64,000 nt of DNA from Limnohabitans sp. WS1 (GTDB lineage Bacteria; Pseudomonadota; Gammaproteobacteria; Burkholderiales; Burkholderiaceae_C), in assembly GCF_003063265.1 (NCBI RefSeq), contig NZ_NERU01000001.1:703405-767404 (forward strand), read 5' to 3'. Numbering within the stretch: the first letter of the stretch is position 1; every line of letters starts with the position of its first letter. Positions 1 through 8,690 of the stretch are shown piece by piece. Both the position numbers and the translations under genes were made by a program. The notes below the pieces were generated by a model. The model made no database searches and had not been told where the DNA came from. It saw only the letters and a program-made list of their open reading frames with translations.

Positions 1-1
1 G

Positions 2-343
2 GGCGGTCTGTGGGTGGTGGCCTTGCGCCATGTGTCCATCGAGCAGTTCACGCTCTTCAATGCCATCTGGATGATCGCCATGATGATTGTGGGCGGATTG
101 GGCTCCATCGTCGGTGCGCTGATTGGCACCGTCATGATCCAGCTGGCCCGCGAGGGGGTAACCAGTCTGGGCCCGAGCTTCATGCAATGGGTGCCCTCAT
201 TGGGGCAAGACTTTGTCTTTGCCGCCATGAACGTCTTGTTGGGCACCGTCATCATTCTTTTCCTGCTTTTCGAGCCCAAGGGCGTGATGCACCGCATCCA
301 GATCACCAAAAAGGCCTATCGACTCTGGCCCTTTCCGTACTGA
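2..343 (+). CDS. Branched-chain amino acid-type ABC transporter permease, C-terminal part
   Basis: This is the last 113 codons of a gene whose start lies left of the window. It ends in hydrophobic segments and a glycine-rich loop (MIVGGLGSIVGALIGTVMIQ) typical of the C-terminal half of LivM/LivH inner-membrane permeases, then a short basic tail. The binding protein (385), LivF-type ATPase (1633), enoyl-CoA hydratase (2441) and acyl-CoA synthetase (3265) follow on the same strand, so it is probably the inner permease of an uptake operon for an organic acid or amino acid degraded through CoA thioesters. Whether it is LivM or LivH cannot be decided from this piece; LivM is more likely because of its position just before the receptor gene. 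Confidence 0.8.
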   Translation, partial: GGLWVVALRHVSIEQFTLFNAIWMIAMMIVGGLGSIVGALIGTVMIQLAREGVTSLGPSFMQWVPSLGQDFVFAAMNVLLGTVIILFLLFEPKGVMHRIQITKKAYRLWPFPY

Positions 344-384
344 CCGTCATGGGGCGGCTTCTTTCACCACCACAGGAGACACAC

Positions 385-1617
385 ATGAGAAAACTGATGA
401 ATTGAACGGCACGCGCCGTGACGGCTGCAGGCATGGCTGCTGCAGCCATGGCCCCGGTTTCCGCGCAAACGGTTTACCAGGTGCCTGCCTTGTCGGATTA
501 CTCCGGCCCATTTGCCGCGATCATGCCGATGGTCGGACCCGGGCGCGAGGGCGTGGTGAACTGGTGGAATGCCGAAGTGGGCGCCAAGCTCGGCGTGAAG
601 CTGGACATGAAAACCTATGACACGCGCTACGACACGGCCCAGACGGCCAGCCTCTGGCCCGGTGTGCTGGCCACCAAACCCCTGATTGGCTTGTCTTTGG
701 GTGGGCCGGACGTAGCGGCTGTTCAGCAGCGCCTGCCGACCGACAAGGTGCCCATGATCTTGGGCTCTGCCGCCACAGGTTTCAGCTGGCGACCTAACCA
801 GTGGGTCATGTCCACGCGGCCCACATTTGTGCATGAGTTCACCGGCTTCGTCGAGTGGTTCCAAAAGACCAAAGCCGGTGGCTCGCGCCCCGTCAAGGTG
901 GCGATGTTCACCACCGAAGCTTCCCCCACTTTTGCCGATTTGGGCAAGGGCATCAACGCCTATGCCAAGGCCAACCCCACCAAAATCAATCTGGTGGAAA
1001 TGGTCTATGTGGAGCCGCAGCCTGCGGACGTGACCCTGCAACTGCGCCGTGTTCTCAATGCCGGCGCTGAACTGATTTTGGTGCCCACCAATATCCAGCA
1101 GGCGGTGGCCGTCAAGCGGGCGATGCAGGCTTTGGGAAAGAACGTGCCCATGGCCTACAGCATTCACAACTCGCCAGCCATGCTGCAAAAACTGGTCGGT
1201 GGCATGGCCGCCATGGAGGGAGACTATGAGGTCCATTCCGGCGTGATCGCCACAGAGGAAGACAACGAGACCAAAAGGTTTTATGACATGTTGGTGGCCA
1301 AGTACGGCATGAAAGCACCCTGGCATTCGCTGACCACCGTGGGCATGAGCCAAGCCTTGGTCATGGTGCGCGCCGTCGAGACGGCTGCACGCAAGCATGG
1401 TGGTGACAAGCTGACCGGTGAGTTGCTTTACAAAACCCTGATTGATACCAACTTCTCAGGCAAAGACTTTTTTGGATACAGCGGTGGCGACATCGATTAC
1501 TCGGTCGAAGCGCCGTTTCCAACCCGTGATCCACGCGTCAACATTGGCCAAGTGGTGGGGGGCAAGCTGACCACGTCGGCCACGCAGGTGCCCGTGCCCA
1601 AGCTTGCCAAGTGGTAA
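385..1617 (+). pseudogene. ABC transporter periplasmic substrate-binding protein with in-frame stop in its signal peptide
   Basis: The protein is a Peripla_BP_6 (LivK-like) receptor of about 400 residues. The ATG at 385 has a good ribosome binding site (GGAG at 375-378) and starts MRKLMN, but codon 7 (403-405) is TGA. The same frame then continues TARAVTAAGMAAAAMAPVSA, the rest of a normal signal peptide with an AxA-type cleavage site, and an intact mature domain to 1617. A restart at GTG 418 or ATG 433 would lack the basic n-region and has no visible Shine-Dalgarno. A single base change (for example TGG to TGA) explains the break. It may be a true pseudogene, a read-through case or a sequence error. 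The remaining 400 codons are undamaged, so the lesion is recent if real. Confidence 0.75.
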
Positions 1618-1632
1618 AGCAAGGCAGCTGCT

Positions 1633-2436
1633 GTGACTGAACCACTGATTGCACTCAACAACGTTGAGGTCCTGTACGCCGACGTGATCCTTTCACTGAA
1701 AGGCATCACGCTGGAGGTGGCGGCTGGCGGCTGTACGGTGCTGCTGGGCCCCAATGGCGCTGGCAAGAGCAGCACGCTCAAAACCATTTCCGGCATGCTG
1801 GATGTGGAGGAAGGGCGTGTGGCCTCCGGCAACGTGCGCATGTTGGGCCAAGAGGTCACCGGGCGCTCTGCCGAGCAGATGGTGGCCGATGGCGTGGTCC
1901 ATGTGGTCGAGGGGCGCAAGGTGCTGCGCCACATGACGGTGGAGCAAAACCTCGTCGTGGGCGGGCATCGCCTGACACGCATGGCCGACGTGAAGCAGGG
2001 GCTGGAGCGGGTCTACGGCCTGATTCCCCGACTGGCTGAACTGAGAACCCGCACCGCGGGCTACCTTTCAGGTGGGGAGGAACAGTTGTTGCTGATCGGG
2101 CGCGCCATGATGGCGCAACCCCGACTGCTGATGATCGATGAACCTTCACTGGGCCTGGCGCCCATGATGGTCAGTGAAATTTTTGCGTTGCTTGCCAAAC
2201 TGCGCCAGGAAGGTGTTTCTCTGCTCATTGTGGAGCAGCACGCCCAAGCCGCGCTGGACATTGCCGACCACGGCTACATCCTGGAAAACGGTCGCGTGGT
2301 GCTGGAGGGCACGGCCGCCGAACTGCGCGCCAATGAGGACATTCAGGAGTTCTATTTGGGCAAGCAGGCCAGCGGAGAACGGCGCAATTATCGCGAGGTC
2401 AAGCACTACCGTCGCCGCAAGCGTTGGTTGGGTTGA
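1633..2436 (+). CDS. Branched-chain amino acid-type ABC transporter ATP-binding protein (LivF-like)
   Basis: A 267-residue cytoplasmic ATPase that would power the permease at the left edge. Walker A GPNGAGKS is at residues 39-46, the signature LSGGEE at 145-150 and Walker B LLMIDEP at 165-171, followed by the switch His in VEQH. Length and motifs fit LivF rather than the longer LivG. The start is GTG 1633, with AAGG about 8 nt upstream. The signature is LSGGEEQ rather than LSGGQQQ, which is within family variation. It lies 15 bp after the receptor gene and 4 bp before the enoyl-CoA hydratase, so it is co-transcribed with them. The substrate is unknown; the downstream CoA enzymes suggest a carboxylate. 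Confidence 0.88.
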   Translation: MTEPLIALNNVEVLYADVILSLKGITLEVAAGGCTVLLGPNGAGKSSTLKTISGMLDVEEGRVASGNVRMLGQEVTGRSAEQMVADGVVHVVEGRKVLRHMTVEQNLVVGGHRLTRMADVKQGLERVYGLIPRLAELRTRTAGYLSGGEEQLLLIGRAMMAQPRLLMIDEPSLGLAPMMVSEIFALLAKLRQEGVSLLIVEQHAQAALDIADHGYILENGRVVLEGTAAELRANEDIQEFYLGKQASGERRNYREVKHYRRRKRWLG

Positions 2437-2440
2437 AGGC

Positions 2441-3229
2441 ATGCCGACGCTTCACGGCATTGACTGGACGGCCGAGCCACGGGTGGGCAGCATCGTCCTC
2501 GATCGCGCAACACACCACAACGCTTTGGGATTCGACACCGCGTCCGCTTTGGCGCAGGCGATCGCTGAGGTGCTGGCCGCGCAACCGCGTGTGGTGGTCA
2601 TCAAGGCACGAGGCCCCATTTTTTGCGCAGGGGGCGATATCCAGGAGTTCGCCAGCGCGGGTGATCAGTTGCCGCAGCTTGTCAATGACATCCTGGATCA
2701 ACTCCTTCCGGCTTATTTGCAGCTGGCACAGGCGGCTTGCCCCGTTGTGTCCGTGGTGGGTGGACCTGTAGGCGGTGCGGGCATCGGTTTGGCCTTGTGT
2801 GGCGATTTCGTGCTGGCCAGTGACACCATGAAACTGCGCACAGGGTATTCAGCCATAGGCTTGTCCCCAGATGTCGGGGCGTCCTATTTTTTGGCGAGGC
2901 GCATCGGAGCTGTTCGAGCGCAGCAATGGTTGATGCTCAGTCAGGCCGTGGATGCACAGCGTTGCCTGGCCGCCGGTGCCGTCGATCAAGTCTTTCCTGC
3001 CCAAGAGCTGGAAGCTGCGGCTCAAGGGTTGGTCGGACAGTTGTGCCACTCTGCGCCTGCCTCATTGGCCGCCATCAAAAAACTGGCGACACAAGGGCCA
3101 GGCGTGTCCTTGCAGGACCACTTGCTGCTGGAGCAGCAATTGCTGAAAGCCTGTGCATCCACCTCGGATGCACGCGAGGGGATAGCCGCTTTCGTACAAA
3201 AAAGACCCGCTCTATTTAAGGGGCAGTGA
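2441..3229 (+). CDS. Enoyl-CoA hydratase/isomerase family protein
   Basis: A 262-residue crotonase-fold enzyme expected to act on an acyl-CoA in the cytoplasm. The oxyanion-hole segment FCAGGD is at residues 61-66 and the second glycine-rich loop GGPVGGAGIGLALCGDF at 107-122. Asp144 in LSPDVGASYF sits where many isomerase-type crotonases carry their acid/base residue (hydratases usually have Glu). The ATG at 2441 is chosen because homology begins there and it follows the livF stop by 4 bp; the frame is open further upstream only as an overlap with livF. The pairing with an acyl-CoA synthetase and a Liv-type importer suggests catabolism of an imported carboxylate. The substrate cannot be named. 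Confidence 0.85.
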   Translation: MPTLHGIDWTAEPRVGSIVLDRATHHNALGFDTASALAQAIAEVLAAQPRVVVIKARGPIFCAGGDIQEFASAGDQLPQLVNDILDQLLPAYLQLAQAACPVVSVVGGPVGGAGIGLALCGDFVLASDTMKLRTGYSAIGLSPDVGASYFLARRIGAVRAQQWLMLSQAVDAQRCLAAGAVDQVFPAQELEAAAQGLVGQLCHSAPASLAAIKKLATQGPGVSLQDHLLLEQQLLKACASTSDAREGIAAFVQKRPALFKGQ

Positions 3230-3264
3230 GCGCCCGATTCTGAAGACGCCATTGAGATTCACAG

Positions 3265-4758
3265 ATGACAACCATGCCAAACAGCCACAACACCATCATT
3301 GACCTGCTGGAGCGCAATGCCCGATCGCAGCCAGACAGCCCTGCGCTGATTTTCGAAGGCCACAGTTTCTCGCATGCCACTTTGCATCAAGCCGTGCAAA
3401 AACAGGCTGCAGCTTTGCATGCTGCCGGTGTCAGACGTGGCGATCGCGTGTTGGTGGTCAGCGGCAACCGCCCCGAGGTCTTGGTGTTGTTGGGCGCTGT
3501 GGCTTGGCTTGGAGCCATGCTGGTGCCGCTCAATCTTCGTCTGTCATCGGCTGAAATGGCCCAGCAAGCGCGTGATGCCAGTCCCTCCCTGCTCATTGTT
3601 GACGCAGGGTGTGCCTCGTTGTGGACAGCGGCATGGCCCGATGGCATGGCTGGTGTACCCCTTGAAACCCTGACCGAAGGCGTCAATGGGGCATTGGCCT
3701 GTGTGGGTCAATCCCAGGGTCATGTACCGCGTCAAGATGCACCCGATCTGGGGGTCATCATGCTTTACACGGCGGCGGTGGAAGGTCATGCGCGAGGCGC
3801 GGTTTTGTCCCAGGCGCAAATGCGCGCATCCGCCATTCAAACGGGTGGCGTGTGGTCACTGGGTGTTCATGACCGTTGGTTGGGCGTGCTGCCGTTGTTC
3901 CATGCGGCCGGTATGGGACTGGCTCTTGCGCTGCTCGAAGCGGGCGGTGCTAGTGTGATCTTGCCGCGTTTCGATCCCGTGGCAGCCGTCGCAGCTGTAG
4001 AGCGCCACGACATCACGGTGTGCGCCACCTTTGCCCCGATGCTGGGTGCCTTGCTGGATACGGCAACGCAAAACCTTGACGGTGCGGCGTCACTGGCCAG
4101 TTTGCGCGTGTGCATGGGGTTAGAGCCCCCTGACGTGATTGGCCGATTGGCCGCGCTGTGCCCTGCTGCCAAATTCTGGTCGGCCTACGGTCAGGCCGAG
4201 GTGTCCAGCATGGTTTGTCTGGGTTTGCAAAGTGAGCGCCCGGGCGCCGCCGGTCGACCCATGGCGCCGACCGAAGTGCGGGTGCAAGATGCGGCAGGTT
4301 GTGCCTTGGCCACAGGACTCGAAGGCGAGATTGCCGTTCGAGGTCCGACCGTGTTTCTGGGGTATTGGGAGCCTGAAACCCAGCGGCCGTTCAAACCGAC
4401 TGACCCTTGGCACCGCACAGGAGATCTTGGACGCATCGATGAGGACGGTTGGCTGTGGTTTACCGGTCGCACGGCCCATAAACAACTCATCAAGACGGGT
4501 GGGGAAAATGTTTATCCGGCCGAGGTGGAGCAAGTCTTACTCGAACATACTGCCGTGGCCGAAGCCTTTGTCTTCGGCAAGCCAGACGACAAATGGGGTG
4601 AGGCCGTACACGCAGTTTGTTCCCTGAAAACCGGGTCAAACGTTGCGGCGGCAGAACTGCTGAATTTCCTCGATACGCGCATTGCCCGTTACAAGAAACC
4701 GCAAAGCTTGGCCTTTCTCCCTGCGCCGTTGCACCGTAGCACCCATGTGTCAACATGA
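3265..4758 (+). CDS. AMP-binding acyl-CoA synthetase, C-terminally truncated
   Basis: An ANL-superfamily ligase (497 aa) that would activate a carboxylate to its CoA thioester. Recognisable are YGQAEVSS (A5), the GYWEPET and HRTGDLG segments (A6/A7) and the A8 hinge IKTGGENVYPAEVE. Two features are odd. The ATP P-loop, normally TSGTTGxPKG, reads TAAVEGHARG at residues 169-178. The protein ends RSTHVST about 20-25 residues early, without the A10 PxxxxGK motif whose lysine catalyses adenylation. Neither alternative frame downstream of 4740 restores that motif, so this looks like a terminal deletion rather than a simple frameshift. With the stop in the neighbouring receptor gene it suggests a decaying operon. 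The N-terminal 450 residues are well conserved, so the family call is firm but activity is doubtful. Confidence 0.8.
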   Translation: MTTMPNSHNTIIDLLERNARSQPDSPALIFEGHSFSHATLHQAVQKQAAALHAAGVRRGDRVLVVSGNRPEVLVLLGAVAWLGAMLVPLNLRLSSAEMAQQARDASPSLLIVDAGCASLWTAAWPDGMAGVPLETLTEGVNGALACVGQSQGHVPRQDAPDLGVIMLYTAAVEGHARGAVLSQAQMRASAIQTGGVWSLGVHDRWLGVLPLFHAAGMGLALALLEAGGASVILPRFDPVAAVAAVERHDITVCATFAPMLGALLDTATQNLDGAASLASLRVCMGLEPPDVIGRLAALCPAAKFWSAYGQAEVSSMVCLGLQSERPGAAGRPMAPTEVRVQDAAGCALATGLEGEIAVRGPTVFLGYWEPETQRPFKPTDPWHRTGDLGRIDEDGWLWFTGRTAHKQLIKTGGENVYPAEVEQVLLEHTAVAEAFVFGKPDDKWGEAVHAVCSLKTGSNVAAAELLNFLDTRIARYKKPQSLAFLPAPLHRSTHVST

Positions 4759-5014
4759 ACTCCCGATACGGTTGCCCTTGCATTAAAGAACATCTGCAAT
4801 AGCCAATACAGGACAGGGATCGCCTTGGCCGACAAGAGTCGGCGAGTGGATTGCTTCAAGTGTCTGCTCCCGCTGCAAAGCACGCTCAGCTTTCGCTGGC
4901 CTCCAAGCCCGAAGGCGTGAGCCCGATAGCTGAAACGTCATCGAGCGTCAACAACGCGCGTCATGCCCATCAAGTCATCACATCGCTCACGCCCAAGCGG
5001 ATTGACAGGCCCCC

Positions 5015-5049
5015 AAAAGCCAAGCCCAACTTGACGCTGGGCTTGGCTT
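5015..5049 (-). terminator. Rho-independent terminator after the serine hydrolase gene
   Basis: A perfect 12-bp inverted repeat (AAGCCAAGCCCA at 5017-5028 and TGGGCTTGGCTT at 5038-5049) with a 9-nt loop. On the minus strand it is followed by TTTT, directly downstream of the gene ending at 5053. The rest of 4759-5014 shows no gene or recognisable element. Confidence 0.75.
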
Positions 5050-5052
5050 GTC

Positions 5053-6387
5053 TCAATTGACAATGGCTTGAGAAACCAGGTTCTTCATCAGTCTGCGGTA
5101 GCTGGCACGCAATGGACTGGGGGACTGTGTCATGTAGACGGCGCACAATTTTTCTTTGGGTTCAGCCCAGAAAAAAGTCCCCGCAAAGCCAGCCCACATG
5201 AACTCGCCCGCCGAGCCGTGCACCGGGGCAATGCCGTCTTGTGATCGAACCAGAAAACCCAGTCCAAACGTGTAACCGTTGGTCCCCAACAAGAGTTGAC
5301 CCGGGTTGGTGGTCGTGTTGATGGCGGTGCCAAGGTGGTCGGCCGTCATCAGCCGCACGGTAGAGGGCGACAGAATCCGGGCACCGTCCAGTGATCCGCC
5401 ATTCAACATGGCTTGGCAATACCGCAAGTAGTCGCCCGCTGTGCCCACACCGCCAGCACCGCCCGAGTCATTGCCGGGTACTTTGGAAACGTCGATCAAA
5501 ACGTTGGGCGCACCCGTCAAGGGGTCTTTGGCAAACGCCTCAGCCAAACGCGAGGCATTGGCCGCAGGAACATGAAAACCTGTGTCCTTCATTTTGAGGG
5601 GCCCAAACATGCGCTCGTTCATGAAGTCATTCAGGCGTTTGCCACTGACGGCTTCAACAACACGACCCTGAATATCCACAGACAAGGAGTATTCCCAGGT
5701 CGTTCCGGGTTGCTGAGCCAGAGGCGCTTTGCCGACACCCTCCGACATTTCATTGGGTGTCACACCCCGTGCATCAAACGGGACACTGGGAAGAAAAACT
5801 TTGGCTTTGGTGTACGCGTCTTTGACGGGCGTATTGGCGGTGAGTTCGCCATACGCAATGCCCGAGGTGTGCCTCAACAAGTCTTGAATCGTGGGCTCAC
5901 TGTTGGCAGGCACCATTTTGAAGGTCACCGCACCCGATACGGGATGGATGGACGGAACACTGACTTGGGGGTTTTTGAAAGCAGGCAGAAATTTGGAGAC
6001 GGGATCTGTGAGTTGAACTTTCCCGTCTTCCACCAGCATCATGAGTGCCGTGGACACCAGCGGTTTGGTCATCGAATAGATTCTGAAGATCGAATCTTCT
6101 TTCATGTCACCGCCACCCGCTTGGCCTGTTTTGCCAAACGCCTCCGAATAGACCAGCTTGCCATTGCGAGCAATCATCACCACTGCGCCGGGCAACCGAT
6201 TGCTGGAAACCTCTTGCTTCATGGTCGCAGACAGCACTGCCAAGCGTTCTTTGGACATTCCTACAGATTCCGGTGAAGCTTTGGGCAAGGCTTGCGCCAG
6301 TGCAGATTGCGCGAGAAACAAAGCAGCGCCAGCCATGAGCAAACTGGGTTTGAATGAAATCTGTTTTTTCTTCAACGTGACGGTCAT
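5053..6387 (-). CDS. Serine hydrolase, class C beta-lactamase / esterase family, exported
   Basis: A 444-residue precursor starting MTVTLKKKQI with a basic n-region, a hydrophobic stretch and an AQA cleavage site near residue 32, so it is probably periplasmic. The active-site SxxK motif SMTK is at residues 105-108, after the typical FRIYSMTKP context. A WEYSLSVD segment supplies the second-motif tyrosine, and HGSAGEFMWAG near the C-terminus is the usual third box of EstB-type esterases. Those boxes fit the esterase / beta-lactamase-like hydrolase group better than true AmpC. The start at 6387 is chosen over in-frame codons further upstream because GGAG lies 7 nt before it and the signal peptide begins there. 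The gene is a single-gene unit with its own terminator. The substrate is unknown. Confidence 0.85.
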   Translation of the reverse strand: MTVTLKKKQISFKPSLLMAGAALFLAQSALAQALPKASPESVGMSKERLAVLSATMKQEVSSNRLPGAVVMIARNGKLVYSEAFGKTGQAGGGDMKEDSIFRIYSMTKPLVSTALMMLVEDGKVQLTDPVSKFLPAFKNPQVSVPSIHPVSGAVTFKMVPANSEPTIQDLLRHTSGIAYGELTANTPVKDAYTKAKVFLPSVPFDARGVTPNEMSEGVGKAPLAQQPGTTWEYSLSVDIQGRVVEAVSGKRLNDFMNERMFGPLKMKDTGFHVPAANASRLAEAFAKDPLTGAPNVLIDVSKVPGNDSGGAGGVGTAGDYLRYCQAMLNGGSLDGARILSPSTVRLMTADHLGTAINTTTNPGQLLLGTNGYTFGLGFLVRSQDGIAPVHGSAGEFMWAGFAGTFFWAEPKEKLCAVYMTQSPSPLRASYRRLMKNLVSQAIVN

Positions 6388-6670
6388 GTGTGTCTCCAAA
6401 AAATGTGTGTGATGAGGTTTGTGAATCCAGTTCAAAATCCTGAAAAAACACCAATGCACTGAACTCGCCATCATCTTGTTGGGTGAATACGCATCAATAT
6501 GTCGCTTTCGTTACATGGGTTTTTTGCGATCAATCTTGCTGGATCGAACCTTGGCAACTGACCGGTGTGGATCGACACAGCCGGTCCTGTCACCCCCACA
6601 GCTGCCCTTGCTCTGAAATCCGGTTACCCTCCAAAACCTCACAACAACCTTGCTCAGTCTGGTTCTGCCC

Positions 6671-7528
6671 ATGCCCAAGTTCACCCGTCTTTGGCCCCTT
6701 GTGGCCCTGTTGTTGTTGCAAGCTTGCAGCAGCCTGCCCCCTGAAACCTACACGCCCAAACTGGGGCAAATGGGCAAGGACGTGATGTGGTTGCCCACCC
6801 GGGACGAGCTGGTCACGCAGATGCTGGCGGCCGCACGCGTCGGCCCCAATGACGAGGTGGTGGACCTGGGCGCGGGCGACGGCAAGATTCCGATCGCGGC
6901 GGCGCGGCAGTTCGGGGCGCGGGCCTGGGGCATTGAATACAACAAAGACCTGGCCGCACTGGCCCAGCGCAACGCACAAAGGGCAGGGGTGGCCGAACGT
7001 GTGCGCATCGTGCACGGTGACATCTTCAAAGAAGACTTTTCCAAAGCCACGGTGGTCACCATGTACCTGCTGGAAGAGCTGAACGCGCAATTGCGGCCCA
7101 CGATATTGGCCATGAAACCGGGCACGCGGGTGTTGTCCAACACGTTTTCCATGGGCGACTGGGAACCCGATCAGGTGATCCGCGCGGGCACCAACACAGG
7201 CTATTTCTGGACCGTGCCCGCCAACGCAGCGGGCCAGTGGACGGTGCAAGGCCTGGATCGCCGAGGCCCTGTGCGCTTGCAGCTGACGCAGCGGCACCAG
7301 CGCGTGGGCGGAACGCTGACCTTGGGCACACAAGTGCAGCCTTTGTTGGGGGCTCGCATCGAGGGGGATCAGTTGCATCTGAGCTTCATCAATGCCGACG
7401 GCCAACTCCAGGCGGCCAAGCTGCAAGTGCAGGGCCAGACCCTGGCCGGGGAGCTGGTCGGTCCTTATGGCATGGTCGAGGTGCAGCCAGAGGTGGTCAA
7501 GCTGTCGGGCCAACGTGTGGCCGACTGA
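6671..7528 (+). CDS. SAM-dependent methyltransferase-fold lipoprotein
   Basis: A 285-residue protein starting MPKFTRLWPLVALLLLQACSS. The LLLQAC lipobox predicts lipidation, and Ser at +2 predicts sorting to the outer membrane. A Rossmann methyltransferase motif I (VDLGAGDGKIPIAAA) lies near residues 62-76, with an acidic residue ending strand 2 in GIEYNKDL, and MYLLEELN is near motif IV. This resembles methyltransferase-domain proteins whose N-terminus is a membrane or lipoprotein anchor. A periplasmic SAM-dependent enzyme is unexpected because SAM is cytosolic, so the domain may be non-catalytic or the anchor may stay inside. It ends 17 bp before the FAD oxidoreductase gene and may be co-transcribed with it. 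Confidence 0.75.
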   Translation: MPKFTRLWPLVALLLLQACSSLPPETYTPKLGQMGKDVMWLPTRDELVTQMLAAARVGPNDEVVDLGAGDGKIPIAAARQFGARAWGIEYNKDLAALAQRNAQRAGVAERVRIVHGDIFKEDFSKATVVTMYLLEELNAQLRPTILAMKPGTRVLSNTFSMGDWEPDQVIRAGTNTGYFWTVPANAAGQWTVQGLDRRGPVRLQLTQRHQRVGGTLTLGTQVQPLLGARIEGDQLHLSFINADGQLQAAKLQVQGQTLAGELVGPYGMVEVQPEVVKLSGQRVAD

Positions 7529-7545
7529 GCCACCGAAAGTCATCC

Positions 7546-8673
7546 ATGAACACCACTGCAGACTTTCTCATCATTGGCGGCGGCGTGGCCGCAGCCTCGG
7601 TTGGCCATTGGCTGGCCCCTCACGGCCGGGTGGTTTTGCTCGAACGTGAATCGCAGCCGGGCTACCACGCCACGGGGCGCTCGGCGGCCTTGTTCATGGA
7701 GAACTACGGCACACCGCAGGTGCGGGCGCTGACGCGGGCCAGTCGGGCGTTTTTGCAGTCACCGCCACCGGGCTTCAGCGACCACCCCGTCTTGTCACCC
7801 CGTGGGGCCGTGATGGTGGCCACACCGGGTCAAGATCAGCTGTTGGCCGATGACTGGGCCGCCTCGTCTCAGGCCACGCCCCATGTCCGCTTGCTGGACA
7901 TGGCCCAAGCCTGTGCCTTGGTGCCGGTGCTGCGCCCCGAAAAAATCATCGGTGCGGTGTTCGAACCCGACGCCATGGACATGGATGTGCACAGCATCCA
8001 CCAAGGCTATTTGCGCGGCATTCGACGCCACGGCGGACAGCTGATGTGCGACGCGCAAGTCACGGCCTTGCAGCACAGCCACGGAGTGTGGCGCGTGCAG
8101 GCGGCGGGGCAGACCTTTGAAGCGCCAGTGGTGCTCAATGCCGCCGGGGCTTGGGCTGACGAAGTGGCCCGGCTGGCGGGCGTGCGCCCCGTGGGCTTGC
8201 AGCCCAAGCGCCGCTCGGCCTTGACCTTTGCGCCGCCCCCCGGTCTGCTGTGCAGCCATTGGCCCATGGTGGCCAGTCTGGACGAAAGTTGGTACATGAA
8301 ACCCGATGCGGGCATGTTGCTGGCCTCGCCCGCCAACGTGGACCCGGTGCCGCCGCACGACGTGCAGCCCGAAGAGATGGACATTGCCCTCGCCATCCAC
8401 CGCATTGAAGAGATGACCACCTTGCAGATTCGCCGCCCGACGCGCACCTGGGCCGGTTTGCGCTCCTTTGTGGCCGATGGCGATTTGGTCGGCGGTTTTG
8501 ACCCGCAGGCCCCAGGCTTTTTTTGGGTGGCGGCGCAGGGCGGCTACGGCATCCAGACTTCGGCGGCCATGGGGCAGACCTGTGCGGCGCTGGCCATGGG
8601 CCAAGGCGTGCCTGAGGCGGTGGCGGCGTTTGGCCTGACGGCTGACATGCTCTCGCCAGCGCGTTGGGGCTGA
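7546..8673 (+). CDS. FAD-dependent oxidoreductase, DAO (D-amino-acid/glycine oxidase-like) family
   Basis: A 375-residue flavoprotein. The N-terminal dinucleotide motif FLIIGGGVAAASVGHWLAPHG is followed by an acidic residue in VVLLERE that would bind the FAD ribose. GYHATGRSAALF gives the usual pyrophosphate and flavin contact, and a C-terminal GGYGIQTSAAMGQ closes the FAD site. The family oxidises C-N bonds of amino acids or amines. Its start (ATG 7546) is 17 bp after the methyltransferase gene, and its stop is 17 bp before the reductive dehalogenase start, so it probably shares a transcript with the latter. Whether it acts on a dehalogenation product or is merely adjacent is unknown. Confidence 0.85.
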   Translation: MNTTADFLIIGGGVAAASVGHWLAPHGRVVLLERESQPGYHATGRSAALFMENYGTPQVRALTRASRAFLQSPPPGFSDHPVLSPRGAVMVATPGQDQLLADDWAASSQATPHVRLLDMAQACALVPVLRPEKIIGAVFEPDAMDMDVHSIHQGYLRGIRRHGGQLMCDAQVTALQHSHGVWRVQAAGQTFEAPVVLNAAGAWADEVARLAGVRPVGLQPKRRSALTFAPPPGLLCSHWPMVASLDESWYMKPDAGMLLASPANVDPVPPHDVQPEEMDIALAIHRIEEMTTLQIRRPTRTWAGLRSFVADGDLVGGFDPQAPGFFWVAAQGGYGIQTSAAMGQTCAALAMGQGVPEAVAAFGLTADMLSPARWG

Positions 8674-8690
8674 ACCCAGGGGGCTTGCAC

